Part shown: one piece after another, positions 1 to 8,866 of the stretch
Layout of the letters: each line of letters begins with the position of its first letter
Numbering within the stretch: the stretch's first letter is position 1
Source of the DNA: an uncultured SAR86 cluster bacterium
Lineage (GTDB): Bacteria > Pseudomonadota > Gammaproteobacteria > Magnimaribacterales > D2472
Reading direction: 5' to 3'
Length of the DNA: 64,000 bases
Assembly: GCA_902608115.1 (NCBI GenBank)
Contig: CACLMT010000004.1
Location: 43,969 to 107,968 of the forward strand
Program-made: the position numbers and the translations under genes
Notes under the pieces: generated by a model
Told to the model about the DNA's origin: nothing
What the model saw: only the letters and a program-made list of their open reading frames with translations
Databases searched by the model: none

Positions 1-377
1 CAGACTGATGGACTCACTACTTGAACAGTTTTTACATGATCTGTCTTTAATTTCTTATGAAAGAACATATTAAAATCTGGAGAATCGACCCCAATGAATA
101 AATCTATACCTTCATTGATAAAAAGCTTTAAAAGTTTTTTCCTTATAGAAAGAATTCTCGGTAAGTTAATTATAGGCTCAATAAGACCCATAACCTGCAA
201 GTCTTGATAATTAACTGATGCTGGACTTGAGATATTAAACGAGCTAACTTCAGGCCCACCAATACCATAAACCTTTAGCTTATAAAGCTGTTGAAGAGAT
301 TCTAAAAGCTTTGCGCCAAGACGATCACCTGAATGTTCTGCAGCGATAATTCCTATCTTTAATGTTTCTTTGGTCAC
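1..377 (-). CDS. lpxB: LpxB, lipid-A-disaccharide synthase (5' part only)
   Basis: LpxB joins UDP-2,3-diacylglucosamine to lipid X to make the lipid A disaccharide at the inner membrane. Only the first 125 residues are in the window; the gene runs off the left edge. It starts at a GTG one base after the lpxA stop, so no ATG-based call would find it. Visible landmarks are the N-terminal SGD (residues 16-18) and GVDSPDFN (96-103), whose Asp98 matches the conserved Asp of the family, followed by VVSPSV at the edge. It is the last gene seen of the lpxD-fabZ-lpxA-lpxB run and is surely co-transcribed with it. No defects are seen in the visible part. Confidence 0.93.
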   Translation of the reverse strand, partial: MTKETLKIGIIAAEHSGDRLGAKLLESLQQLYKLKVYGIGGPEVSSFNISSPASVNYQDLQVMGLIEPIINLPRILSIRKKLLKLFINEGIDLFIGVDSPDFNMFFHKKLKTDHVKTVQVVSPSV

Positions 378-1148
378 CTATCTCAGTATGCCCCTTTCCG
401 AATTCTCAAGGGAAGCAATAAAAGCCTCCAAGGCTGGGTGTGATTGAGAATTTAACTCATGAAGATGTTTAATTGCATCTTCTAATGAATAGCCTTTTCT
501 ATATACAACTCTATAAGCCTTTTTAATTAGATTAATGCTTTCAGTATCAAAATTATTTCTCTGCATACCTATAGAATTTAATCCAATAGGTCTAGCAGGA
601 TTTGCAGCTACTTTTACAAAAGCAGGGACATCCATTGTAATGATAGTATTTAAACCAGTAAATGAATAATCGCCTAACTTACAAAACTGATGAACCAAAG
701 TAAATGCACCAAGAGTTAGGTAATTTCCAAGAGTAACATGTCCTGCTAATCCAGCTGAATTAGCAAATACATTATAATTTCCAACCACACAATCATGAGC
801 AACATGCGTATAAGCCATAAATAAATTTCCATCCCCAATCACTGTCTTTGATTTATCTTGAATTGTGCCCCTATGTACGGTAATGCCTTCTCTAAAAATA
901 TTTGATTTACCGATTTCTAAAGATGTTTCTTCTCCTTGATATTTTTTATCTGGCGTATCCTCTCCAATCGTAGAAAATTGGTAAAATATGTTTCCTTCAT
1001 CAATTCTTGTTGGTCCCTTAATAACCACATGAGAATGCAGAATGCAATTAGGGCCAATTTCTACATTAGGTCCTATTACACAAAAAGGTCCTACCGATAC
1101 AGATTCATGTATTTTTGCTGAAGGATCAATTACTGATTTCGAATTCAT
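378..1148 (-). CDS. lpxA: LpxA, UDP-N-acetylglucosamine O-acyltransferase
   Basis: LpxA carries out the first step of lipid A synthesis, moving a 3-hydroxyacyl chain from acyl carrier protein to UDP-GlcNAc. The 256-residue length is typical. The N-terminal two thirds is a left-handed beta-helix of hexapeptide repeats, and the catalytic base is His118 in HVAHDC. In the stretch SFTGL (162-166), Leu166 aligns with E. coli Gly173, the hydrocarbon-ruler position. Pseudomonas aeruginosa has Met there and uses C10 chains, so a short acyl donor is inferred. It follows fabZ with one base between the genes. Confidence 0.98.
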   Translation of the reverse strand: MNSKSVIDPSAKIHESVSVGPFCVIGPNVEIGPNCILHSHVVIKGPTRIDEGNIFYQFSTIGEDTPDKKYQGEETSLEIGKSNIFREGITVHRGTIQDKSKTVIGDGNLFMAYTHVAHDCVVGNYNVFANSAGLAGHVTLGNYLTLGAFTLVHQFCKLGDYSFTGLNTIITMDVPAFVKVAANPARPIGLNSIGMQRNNFDTESINLIKKAYRVVYRKGYSLEDAIKHLHELNSQSHPALEAFIASLENSERGILR

Positions 1149-1149
1149 A

Positions 1150-1590
1150 TTATTTTGGTCGATCTGCGCATAAGATTATTGCTTCGCAAACATTCTTACC
1201 TTCTACATCTGCCGAGCAATCAAATTTCCAGATCCCTTTCTTCTCAGACATGATGCTTGCGTGTAAATTAACTACATCCCCAGGGATCACTGGATTCTTA
1301 AATCTCACTTTATCTACTCCAGCAAAATAATAAATACTCCCCTCTTCGGGTGTCTTATCCATGGTCATAAAACCTAAAATTCCAGCCGCTTGAGCTAGGG
1401 CTTCTATAATTAAAACCCCTGGCATTACTGGTTTATTTGGAAAATGTCCATTAAAAAAATCTTCATTAATAGCTACATTTTTTTGTGCATGGATCTTTTT
1501 ACCAAGATCAACTGAAACAATCTTATCAACAAATAAAAATGGATACCTATGAGGTAAATGCTTGATTACATCTGAAAAATCATAAGTCAT
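1150..1590 (-). CDS. fabZ: FabZ, 3-hydroxyacyl-ACP dehydratase
   Basis: FabZ dehydrates 3-hydroxyacyl-ACP in each round of fatty acid elongation. It is a 146-residue single hot-dog domain. The catalytic pair is His49 in NGHFPNKPVMPG and Glu63 in the following helix. Its ATG overlaps the lpxD TGA stop as ATGA. Its place between lpxD and lpxA is conserved in gammaproteobacteria, where FabZ and the Lpx acyltransferases compete for the same 3-hydroxyacyl-ACP pool. A separate FabA at 26030-26551 makes the unsaturated branch. Confidence 0.98.
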   Translation of the reverse strand: MTYDFSDVIKHLPHRYPFLFVDKIVSVDLGKKIHAQKNVAINEDFFNGHFPNKPVMPGVLIIEALAQAAGILGFMTMDKTPEEGSIYYFAGVDKVRFKNPVIPGDVVNLHASIMSEKKGIWKFDCSADVEGKNVCEAIILCADRPK

Positions 1591-2519
1591 TTAGATTTCC
1601 TCCTTTTAATAAAGATCGAAGATTTAGCCCAATCCTTTTGATTTTGGGCAGGCATTATACCTATATAGTTTCCAGGTTTATCAATATTTTTAGTAATTAA
1701 AGTATGAGCGCCTATCATTACATTATCGCAAATTTTTAAATGGCCTAGAATCCCTGATAATCCTCCCATCTGAAGATTTGTTCCTATCACGGTAGATCCT
1801 GCTATTGCACATGACGCAGCGATAGCAGAATTCTCTCCTAAAATTACATTGTGGGCAATATGAACTTGGTTATCGAGCTTCACTCCATCATGAATCTCTG
1901 TATCTTCTATAGCACCTCTATCTATGGTACAGGAAGCACCTATCTCAACATTACTTCCAATTACCAATCTTCCAAGTTGCTCTATTTTAATGAAGCCATT
2001 TGAATCTGATGCATACCCAAAACCATCTGAACCAAGCACGCTATTAAAATGCACTGTCGTATCATTTCCAATGTCTACATTCATTACTAAAGATGAATTA
2101 GCATGAATAACTGATCTTTCTCCAATGACGCATCCCGGTCCAATATAAACATTTGACCCGATAATTGCAGTGTCATGAACTTTAGAAGATTTGTGAATAT
2201 AGCATGAAGTTTTTATATCAGAATATGGATTCTTCTTAGAAATAAACATAGAAGATAAGACTGCATATGCTGTATAAGGATCTTTAACAATGATGCCTGC
2301 GCATTTTAAGTCTTTTGCATTTTCTTGATTTACAATAACTGCAGAAGCTTTCGTGCTAGAAAGGAACCTTTTATATTTTGGATTTGCTAAAAAAGAAATA
2401 CATCCCTTAGATGCATTTTGTATTGTACAAATTGAATCTATCTTAATACTTGGATCGCCAAGAATTTCGCCATCAACCTCATCGGCTAAATCTTGCAGGC
2501 TATATAATGGCCCTGACAA
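1587..2519 (-). CDS. lpxD: LpxD, UDP-3-O-acylglucosamine N-acyltransferase
   Basis: LpxD adds the N-linked 3-hydroxyacyl chain in the third step of lipid A synthesis. The protein has the N-terminal uridine-binding domain (about 1-100), a left-handed beta-helix of hexapeptide repeats (about 105-280), GSDGFGYA at 163-170 and the catalytic His223 in HIAHNV. At 310 residues it is about 30 shorter than E. coli LpxD. The loss is at the C-terminus, which stops at a short basic tail instead of the final helix that contacts acyl carrier protein. The start appears to be TTG, as no ATG precedes the conserved N-terminus; the skp stop lies five bases upstream. Confidence 0.95.
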   Translation of the reverse strand: MSGPLYSLQDLADEVDGEILGDPSIKIDSICTIQNASKGCISFLANPKYKRFLSSTKASAVIVNQENAKDLKCAGIIVKDPYTAYAVLSSMFISKKNPYSDIKTSCYIHKSSKVHDTAIIGSNVYIGPGCVIGERSVIHANSSLVMNVDIGNDTTVHFNSVLGSDGFGYASDSNGFIKIEQLGRLVIGSNVEIGASCTIDRGAIEDTEIHDGVKLDNQVHIAHNVILGENSAIAASCAIAGSTVIGTNLQMGGLSGILGHLKICDNVMIGAHTLITKNIDKPGNYIGIMPAQNQKDWAKSSIFIKRRKSK

Positions 2520-2524
2520 ATCTA

Positions 2525-3058
2525 TTATTTTTTATCTGTACCTTCTGCTGCTGCTACATCAAGCATTGAAGTTACATCATCTGTAAGATCAAGTGAAGTA
2601 TCAGCAAAAAGTACATTTTCTCTTCCGAGAAGCAGTTTAATTTCTTTAGCAGCAATTAACTCGCTAAGTATCTTCTGCAAAGATGGGTTTAAATCTCTAA
2701 ATACCTTTTCAGCTGTCTCATTTTGTTCAGCTTGAATTTTACCCATAATAAATTCTAAATCCTTTGATTTTTCCTGAATATCTCTCTGCATATCAGCAAT
2801 TTCTTCTTGAGAAAGAGTTTCAGCATCTTTTTGAAGTTTTTCTGCTAAAGACTGGCGTTCTGATTGTAGTAATTTTGCCTTTTCAACATTTCCAGCATAT
2901 TCACTCTCTTCCTCAAGAGCTTTAAATGCATCATTTGCGATCTGTGTGGCTAAAACAGCTGTTCTCATATCAATGACTGCTGCCCGTTCTACAGAAAGCA
3001 ATGGAACAGATACTAATAGACTTATCAATAATGCCGGTATAAATAATAATTTTTTCAT
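2525..3058 (-). CDS. skp: Skp/OmpH periplasmic chaperone
   Basis: Skp is a trimeric periplasmic chaperone that holds unfolded outer-membrane proteins on their way to the Bam complex. The 177-residue protein begins with a clear signal peptide (MKK, then a hydrophobic stretch to about residue 23). It is followed by VIDMRTAVL, typical of the OmpH core, and a long charged alpha-helical region (about 50-140) that would form the tentacle. The tail is acidic with a final DKK. It lies between bamA and lpxD as usual in the group. Sequence identity in this family is low, so the call rests on architecture plus position. Confidence 0.92.
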   Translation of the reverse strand: MKKLLFIPALLISLLVSVPLLSVERAAVIDMRTAVLATQIANDAFKALEEESEYAGNVEKAKLLQSERQSLAEKLQKDAETLSQEEIADMQRDIQEKSKDLEFIMGKIQAEQNETAEKVFRDLNPSLQKILSELIAAKEIKLLLGRENVLFADTSLDLTDDVTSMLDVAAAEGTDKK

Positions 3059-3121
3059 CTTTAACCCCGTAAATGGTTGTTCTATTTTATATGAATTGAA
3101 ATAAAAAACACTAACAAATGT

Positions 3122-5533
3122 CTAAAACACAGTGCCGATGGTAAATTGGAATTCTTCTGTTCGATCATAAATTCCATCATTAAATGGTTGTGAGAAACTA
3201 AAACTCATCGGTCCAAACCCAGTAATCCAAGTAACCCCAAGCCCAACTGAATATCTTAGCTCATCCAATGAAGCCTCAAAACAATTTAACTGATAAGACT
3301 GGCAATCTGTAGAAAACACATTTCCAAAATCAAGAAAAAAGGCTGATCTCATTGATCTTTGATCTTCCACCATTGGCAAATTAAATATAAGCTGCAAGCT
3401 TCCTTCTATAAGCAAATTACCTCCAATTGGATCTCTGATTTGTTGAAATGCATATGGATTTTGAGCTATTGAATCTGGGATGCCATCAAAATCAGTGTCA
3501 ATAATTAAAGGGCATTCTTCTGTCACAGGATCAAACTCATAGCACGGAGATGGTGTTACTCTTGGGCCAAGTGTATTAGATTCAAAACCTCTAAGTGAAC
3601 GAGGCCCACCTGAATAAAAATTTTCAAAAAATGGGGTCTTCTTTGTATCTCCATAAGTGCCTATATACCCAATCTCTCCATCAAAACCAAAAACTAAATT
3701 TGAAAAACCTAAAGGTCGATAAAATTTTTGTCTTATATTTGTTTTGTAATATGTTAAATCACTGCCTGGAATAGTGACTTGTAGCATAAGGTCAGTAGAT
3801 GAACCGTAGGTTGGGAACATACCTCGATTCAATGTTATTCTTGACCAAACTGCTTGAGCTTTAAGAACGTCAAAAACTGTACCTTCTGATGCAAGAAAAT
3901 CTGCAATCTCTCTTGCGGGCAATGATCCTGAATCAATATCAGTATTGTCAAAATTTACATTCAAACCTACTCTCTGAGTATCACTTATCGGATATCCAAA
4001 CTGAACTCCTGCACCCATAGAGTTAGTAAGATAATTTGCTATATTGTATTCACCATAATCGGTCTCTCTAAAGTAAATACTGTACCCTCTACTCACGCCA
4101 TCCATAGTAAAGTAAGGATCAAAAAATGAAATATTGTATGCTTCCTGATAAATGCTTTTGCTCACCCCAAGGTTAAATCTATTGCCTGTGCCAAGAAAAT
4201 TATTATCTGCTAAATTCAAACCTATATTCATTCCAAAATCACTATAACCAATAGAACCACCAATGCTAGACGTGCTCTCTTCCTCTACCGTATATTCAAT
4301 GTCAACTTGATCTTCTGTTCCAGGCACGGGAATCGTTTCAACCTCAACCTCTTTAAAAAATCCCAATCTCTCTAATCTAATTTTTGAATTTTCAATTAAA
4401 TTATCTGAAGCCCACGCTCCCTCAAATTGACGCATTTCTCTTCTAAGTACTTCATCATTTGTAAGATAATTTCCAGAAAAAAGAATTTTTCTAGCATAAG
4501 TTCTGTTACCAGGTTGAACAAGGAAAATAAGAGAAACGTTATTTGCATCTTCACTAACTTCTGGATTGCCTGTGACTTCAGCAAAAGTGTAACCCTCATT
4601 TCCAAGCAAATTAACAAAATATTCTTCTATCGAAGTAATCTGCGCTTGTGAATAAATCTGATCTTTTAAGCTCTCAACAATCGGAGTGTAAATAGCTTCG
4701 TCTAATGGCATTTCTCCAATTACATTTATTTCATTGATTGAATATTGCTCTCCTTCAGAAATGCTCAATGTTATAAATACGTCCTTCTTATCCTTTGAGA
4801 CAGAAACTTGGGAAGATTCTATGGAAAATTTAAGATAGCCTCTATCAAGATAGTAAGATTCTAAATTTTCAATATCGCCCTCAAGTTTTTCCTTTGAATA
4901 TTTATCTTTATTTGAAAGGAACGAGTACCATTTACCCTCTTTAAGCTCAAAATCAATCATTAAATCTTCATCTGAGAAGAGCTCATTTCCAATAATATTT
5001 ATTTTCTTAATTTTAGCGCTCTGACCTTCGTCAATAATAATTTTTAGTTCAATAGTATTTCTAGGTTTATCAATTGTTTCTATTTCAACACTTGCTCCAT
5101 ATCTTCCTTGAGAAGCGTATTGTCTAACAAGCTCACTTTTCATTCCCTCTAAAGTAGAGCGTTTATATACTTGCCCCTCTGCAATGCCAGCCCCCTCTAA
5201 ACCCTTTAATAAATCTTCTGACTTTAATGCTTTATTTCCTTCCAATTCAATTGAAGAGATTGATGGTCTCTCTACAACGCTTATTATCAAAGCATTGCCA
5301 TCTTTACCAATCTGAATATCATTAAATTGTGCAGTTGAAAATAATGCTCTTGAAATTTCAGAAACTTTACTTTGATTCATTTTATCCCCAACACTAACCG
5401 GAATAGCTGTAAAAATACTTCCAATGGAAACTCTTTGAAGCCCAACTATTCTTATATCTGTAATAAGGAATTCATCAAATGCAGCTGCAGAAAATGAGAA
5501 TAATACAAAAATATATATGAAAAACTTTCTCAT
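3122..5533 (-). CDS. bamA: BamA, outer-membrane protein assembly factor
   Basis: BamA is the Omp85-family core of the machine that folds beta-barrels into the outer membrane. It has a signal peptide cleaved near residue 18, five POTRA repeats (about 20-420) and a 16-strand barrel ending in Phe803. The LRGF at 647-650 is the conserved loop-6 motif that reaches into the barrel. Loop 6 also keeps a cysteine pair ten residues apart (664, 674), as in E. coli. It then carries DTDFDGIPD (679-687), which resembles a thrombospondin type 3 calcium-binding repeat. A second cysteine pair (744, 751) lies in the next loop. The 803-residue length is normal. The upstream gene is rseP. Confidence 0.98.
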   Translation of the reverse strand: MRKFFIYIFVLFSFSAAAFDEFLITDIRIVGLQRVSIGSIFTAIPVSVGDKMNQSKVSEISRALFSTAQFNDIQIGKDGNALIISVVERPSISSIELEGNKALKSEDLLKGLEGAGIAEGQVYKRSTLEGMKSELVRQYASQGRYGASVEIETIDKPRNTIELKIIIDEGQSAKIKKINIIGNELFSDEDLMIDFELKEGKWYSFLSNKDKYSKEKLEGDIENLESYYLDRGYLKFSIESSQVSVSKDKKDVFITLSISEGEQYSINEINVIGEMPLDEAIYTPIVESLKDQIYSQAQITSIEEYFVNLLGNEGYTFAEVTGNPEVSEDANNVSLIFLVQPGNRTYARKILFSGNYLTNDEVLRREMRQFEGAWASDNLIENSKIRLERLGFFKEVEVETIPVPGTEDQVDIEYTVEEESTSSIGGSIGYSDFGMNIGLNLADNNFLGTGNRFNLGVSKSIYQEAYNISFFDPYFTMDGVSRGYSIYFRETDYGEYNIANYLTNSMGAGVQFGYPISDTQRVGLNVNFDNTDIDSGSLPAREIADFLASEGTVFDVLKAQAVWSRITLNRGMFPTYGSSTDLMLQVTIPGSDLTYYKTNIRQKFYRPLGFSNLVFGFDGEIGYIGTYGDTKKTPFFENFYSGGPRSLRGFESNTLGPRVTPSPCYEFDPVTEECPLIIDTDFDGIPDSIAQNPYAFQQIRDPIGGNLLIEGSLQLIFNLPMVEDQRSMRSAFFLDFGNVFSTDCQSYQLNCFEASLDELRYSVGLGVTWITGFGPMSFSFSQPFNDGIYDRTEEFQFTIGTVF

Positions 5534-5542
5534 TTTTTAACT

Positions 5543-6886
5543 TTATAAAAATTTAGAAATATCGTTAAAAATTGCAAAAATCATCAAAGACCCGACTGCA
5601 ATCCATCCAAACATATAAAAAAAATTTTCCATTCTTTCTGGCATTGGAGAACCTCTAATTGCTTCAACCCCAAGCATTACTAACTGACCTCCATCAAGCA
5701 CAGGAATGGGCAATAAATTTAAAACACCCAAACTAATACTTAGTAATGCCATTAAATATAAGAAAGGTAAAAAACCTCCTTTAGCTGTATCTCCTGCCAT
5801 TTGGACAATTCCGATTGGGCCACTAAGATTTTGTGTACCAAGATCCTGCGTGATCATTTTTCCTACAAAGGTTAGAGTTTTAACACTTAAATTATATGTC
5901 TCATAAATGCCTTTAAAAATTGAGCTGCCTAATGATCGCTTCATGCCAGGCATGATACCGATAAACTTTTCTTCAAAACCCTCACTATTAATCCTAGTTC
6001 CCAAGGGAATACTGAGATATATAATCTGATCAGATCTTTGAACTTTTAGATCAATTTCTGAATCCTGATAACTATTTAAATATTCTGCTAAATCCTCAAA
6101 TGATTTAATAATTATGCTATTCACTTCAAGGATTCGGTCATTTACCTTGAGTCCATTTTGCCCTGCCATAGAATCATTAGAGATAACTCCAACAATTGGC
6201 TGCAATTTAATTGCAAGATTAAATCCTAAAAATAACTCTGGATTTGCTTGGGACTCCACAGATGATAAAAAATTCTTAACTGGAATTGGCACCTCAAACT
6301 GTCTTGAACCATTTTTAGATTTGAATGTGAGATCTAAATACCCAGATGCCCCGGCAAATGAAAGTAATTCAAGTCTAACCTCCTGCAAACTAGATACAGA
6401 CTTATTGTTAATAGCAATTAACTCATCTCCTTGCCTAGGTTGAGTATTTTGAACAAGATATGAATCTGAAATTTCACCAACCTCAAGAATAAATTGTCGC
6501 TCAATAGAATTAGCAAAAATTAAAGCAAGGATCCCAATGGCTAAAAGAAAATTTGCAGCTGGACCAGCCAGCATCACAAGTGCCCTTTGCCATCTAGGCT
6601 TACTTTCAAAAGTATTAGCTTTTTGCTCAGGTGTTAGACCTTGAGCTAACTCAGAATCATCCTTTACCACCTTATCAGAATGAAATGCAACATATCCACC
6701 CAATGGAAAAGCTGAAAGTGCAAATTCTGTCCCTTGTTTATCTATCCTTTTATAAATTATTGGTCCCATCCCAAGAGAAAATCGATAAATATGAATATTA
6801 CACATTCTACCAACGATGAAATGTCCATACTCATGAATGGTAATAAGAACACCCAATAAAATAATTGCAGAAATTAGATATATCAT
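5543..6886 (-). CDS. rseP: RseP, site-2 zinc protease
   Basis: RseP is an inner-membrane metalloprotease that cuts the anti-sigma-E factor inside the membrane during envelope stress. It also removes leftover signal peptides. The zinc site is HEYGH at 18-22 in the first membrane segment, completed by LDG at 397-399 in a later one. Two PDZ domains occupy the periplasmic middle (about 120-290), and the last hydrophobic segment ends the 447-residue protein. It sits between dxr and bamA, linking the envelope-stress protease to the outer-membrane assembly gene it helps monitor. Confidence 0.97.
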   Translation of the reverse strand: MIYLISAIILLGVLITIHEYGHFIVGRMCNIHIYRFSLGMGPIIYKRIDKQGTEFALSAFPLGGYVAFHSDKVVKDDSELAQGLTPEQKANTFESKPRWQRALVMLAGPAANFLLAIGILALIFANSIERQFILEVGEISDSYLVQNTQPRQGDELIAINNKSVSSLQEVRLELLSFAGASGYLDLTFKSKNGSRQFEVPIPVKNFLSSVESQANPELFLGFNLAIKLQPIVGVISNDSMAGQNGLKVNDRILEVNSIIIKSFEDLAEYLNSYQDSEIDLKVQRSDQIIYLSIPLGTRINSEGFEEKFIGIMPGMKRSLGSSIFKGIYETYNLSVKTLTFVGKMITQDLGTQNLSGPIGIVQMAGDTAKGGFLPFLYLMALLSISLGVLNLLPIPVLDGGQLVMLGVEAIRGSPMPERMENFFYMFGWIAVGSLMIFAIFNDISKFL

Positions 6887-6899
6887 GTCGATGAAAAAT

Positions 6900-8051
6900 T
6901 TAGTTTATGGATTTTATCACCTTCTCAGCTTGAATGCGTGCTTGTTTGTCATACTCAAATATTTCTTCTAATGATTCAATGTTAGAACAAGAAAAGTGAC
7001 TAAAAGTTCGAATAACAACCTCGTAAATATCTACGAAATTAATTCTTTGATCTATAAATGCCTGAACAGCTATCTCATTTGCAGCATTAAATATCGTACC
7101 TAAATTTCCTCTGTTTCTACAAACCTCTCGGGCAATTTGAAAAATAGATTCTCGTCCTTCTGGGATAGGTTCAAATGTAAGCTCCAATGATGAAAAATCT
7201 AGCTCATCAAATTGAATAGGCAATCTGCCTTCTAAACCTAATGCATTAGCAATTGGAACTTCCATTTTAGGATTACTCAAATGGGCAATAGTTGAGCCAT
7301 CTATAAATGTAATCATTGAATGGACTATACTTTGAGGGTGGACTGCAATATCAATCTTTGACTCTGGAATATCAAATAAGTAATTTGCTTCAATTAATTC
7401 AAGACATTTATTTACCAGAGTAGCAGAATCAATAGTAATCTTAGGACCCATTACCCATGTAGGATGTTTTAAAGCATCCTGAATAGAAACATGCTTTAAT
7501 TCTTCCATAGATAGTTCTTTAAAAGGTCCGCCTGAAGCGGTAATAAGTAGCTTTAAAATCTTTGTTAAGTCATTATCTACCAGTAAACATTGATGTATTG
7601 CATTATGTTCACTATCAATGGGGACTATAGTTGTATTTTTCTTGTCTGCTAATGGGATGAGTAAGTCACCTGCGGAAACTATACTTTCCTTATTGGCAAC
7701 TAGAATAATCTTACCAGCATCAATCGCAAAATAACTAGCCTCTAACCCAGCAAAACCAGAAACAGCAGAAATAACAACATCAACTTTTGGATGTTGAATC
7801 ATTTCTCTGAGGTTTGCTGATCTAGATAAAATCTCAGCATCAAATGAAAATAAAGGATGATCTTTGTTAGTTACATTCGCTGAGTAAAAAATAAAATCTG
7901 GTTTAAATTCATTTGCGATATCTAACGCAATATCAAAATTATTATTAAATGCAATCCCTAACAAATTAAAAGAGTCTGAATTTTGCCTCAAAACATTTAA
8001 AGTACTTTGACCAATGCTACCTGTTGCTCCAAGCAGAACAATATTTTTCAT
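6900..8051 (-). CDS. dxr: Dxr, 1-deoxy-D-xylulose 5-phosphate reductoisomerase
   Basis: Dxr makes 2-C-methyl-D-erythritol 4-phosphate with NADPH, the committed step of non-mevalonate isoprenoid synthesis. The start chosen gives 383 residues beginning MKNIVLLGATGSIG, with the nucleotide-binding GATGSIG at 8-14. Asp146 and Glu148 in DSEHN bind the divalent metal. An in-frame methionine 22 codons further upstream exists, but it lies inside cdsA and adds non-conserved sequence. The chosen ATG overlaps the cdsA stop as ATGA. The product feeds uppS and ispB, both in this window. Confidence 0.96.
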   Translation of the reverse strand: MKNIVLLGATGSIGQSTLNVLRQNSDSFNLLGIAFNNNFDIALDIANEFKPDFIFYSANVTNKDHPLFSFDAEILSRSANLREMIQHPKVDVVISAVSGFAGLEASYFAIDAGKIILVANKESIVSAGDLLIPLADKKNTTIVPIDSEHNAIHQCLLVDNDLTKILKLLITASGGPFKELSMEELKHVSIQDALKHPTWVMGPKITIDSATLVNKCLELIEANYLFDIPESKIDIAVHPQSIVHSMITFIDGSTIAHLSNPKMEVPIANALGLEGRLPIQFDELDFSSLELTFEPIPEGRESIFQIAREVCRNRGNLGTIFNAANEIAVQAFIDQRINFVDIYEVVIRTFSHFSCSNIESLEEIFEYDKQARIQAEKVIKSIN

Positions 8052-8866
8052 ATTATGAAAATAGAGAATGCTGCAAAAACTGGTATTACAGCAATATGAG
8101 AATCTAGGCGGTCCCACACCCCGCCATGTCCAGGCAAAAGAGATCCACTATCTTTAAGATTTTGGTCTCGTTTTAACTGACTTTCAAAATAATCTCCAAC
8201 AAATGCAAAAGGAATACTACACAAAGAAACAATTAAAAATTCTAATGTTATAAAATCATACCAATTCATTAGCAACATAAATCCAATCACTACAAATAAT
8301 CCACCGAAAAAACCTTCTAGGGTTTTATTGGGACTGATTTCTGAAAATAAGGGTGTTCTACCCACCATGCTCCCAACTAAATAGGCTGTTATATCAATTA
8401 AGGCGGTATTAAGGATTATTAAAAATAAAACAAAGAAAATATTTACCCCGTAAAGATTATCAAACCAAAGAATTGCTATTAATCCAAAAATGAAACTTTG
8501 TATTAAAAAGATACCTAGATAGTTATTGTTAAAACTTAAGCCATTAAGCAATGAAGTTTTTTTAGCAACTAAAGAAACCGCATAAATAATCCAAAAAATT
8601 AGTGAGACTATCAAGAAAAAATTAATAAAGATTTTTCCTAAAAAAACTGCTAAAAATATTACAGTAATAAAGAAAATGATCTGAGTTAAATTAACCTTCA
8701 TATTAGACAACTCTATCCATTCTCTAGTTAGAAGCAATGCAACTAATAAGCCTAAAAAGATAGTTAAAAAGATATTTTCGAAATACAAAACTCCAACAAT
8801 CGGAAATGCTATCAACAATGCTATTGGGAGTCTAGCTAATATATTTTTATATATTTCTTGCACCAA
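8048..8866 (-). CDS. cdsA: CdsA, phosphatidate cytidylyltransferase
   Basis: CdsA makes CDP-diacylglycerol from phosphatidic acid and CTP for all phospholipids. The protein (about 272 residues) is hydrophobic throughout with roughly eight membrane segments. Near the C-terminus it carries the family signature with SQLKRDQNLKDSG at 229-241 and HGGVWDRLDS at 247-256. The start is TTG at 8866 or the adjoining GTG at 8863, both preceded by GAGAG on the coding strand and both inside the end of uppS. It overlaps uppS upstream by about 20 bases and dxr downstream by four. Confidence 0.95.
   Translation of the reverse strand: MVQEIYKNILARLPIALLIAFPIVGVLYFENIFLTIFLGLLVALLLTREWIELSNMKVNLTQIIFFITVIFLAVFLGKIFINFFLIVSLIFWIIYAVSLVAKKTSLLNGLSFNNNYLGIFLIQSFIFGLIAILWFDNLYGVNIFFVLFLIILNTALIDITAYLVGSMVGRTPLFSEISPNKTLEGFFGGLFVVIGFMLLMNWYDFITLEFLIVSLCSIPFAFVGDYFESQLKRDQNLKDSGSLLPGHGGVWDRLDSHIAVIPVFAAFSIFII

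Noticed and set aside
8052..8117. 22-codon N-terminal extension of dxr
   Set aside because: It lies inside the conserved end of cdsA and precedes the family start MKNIVLLGATGSIG.
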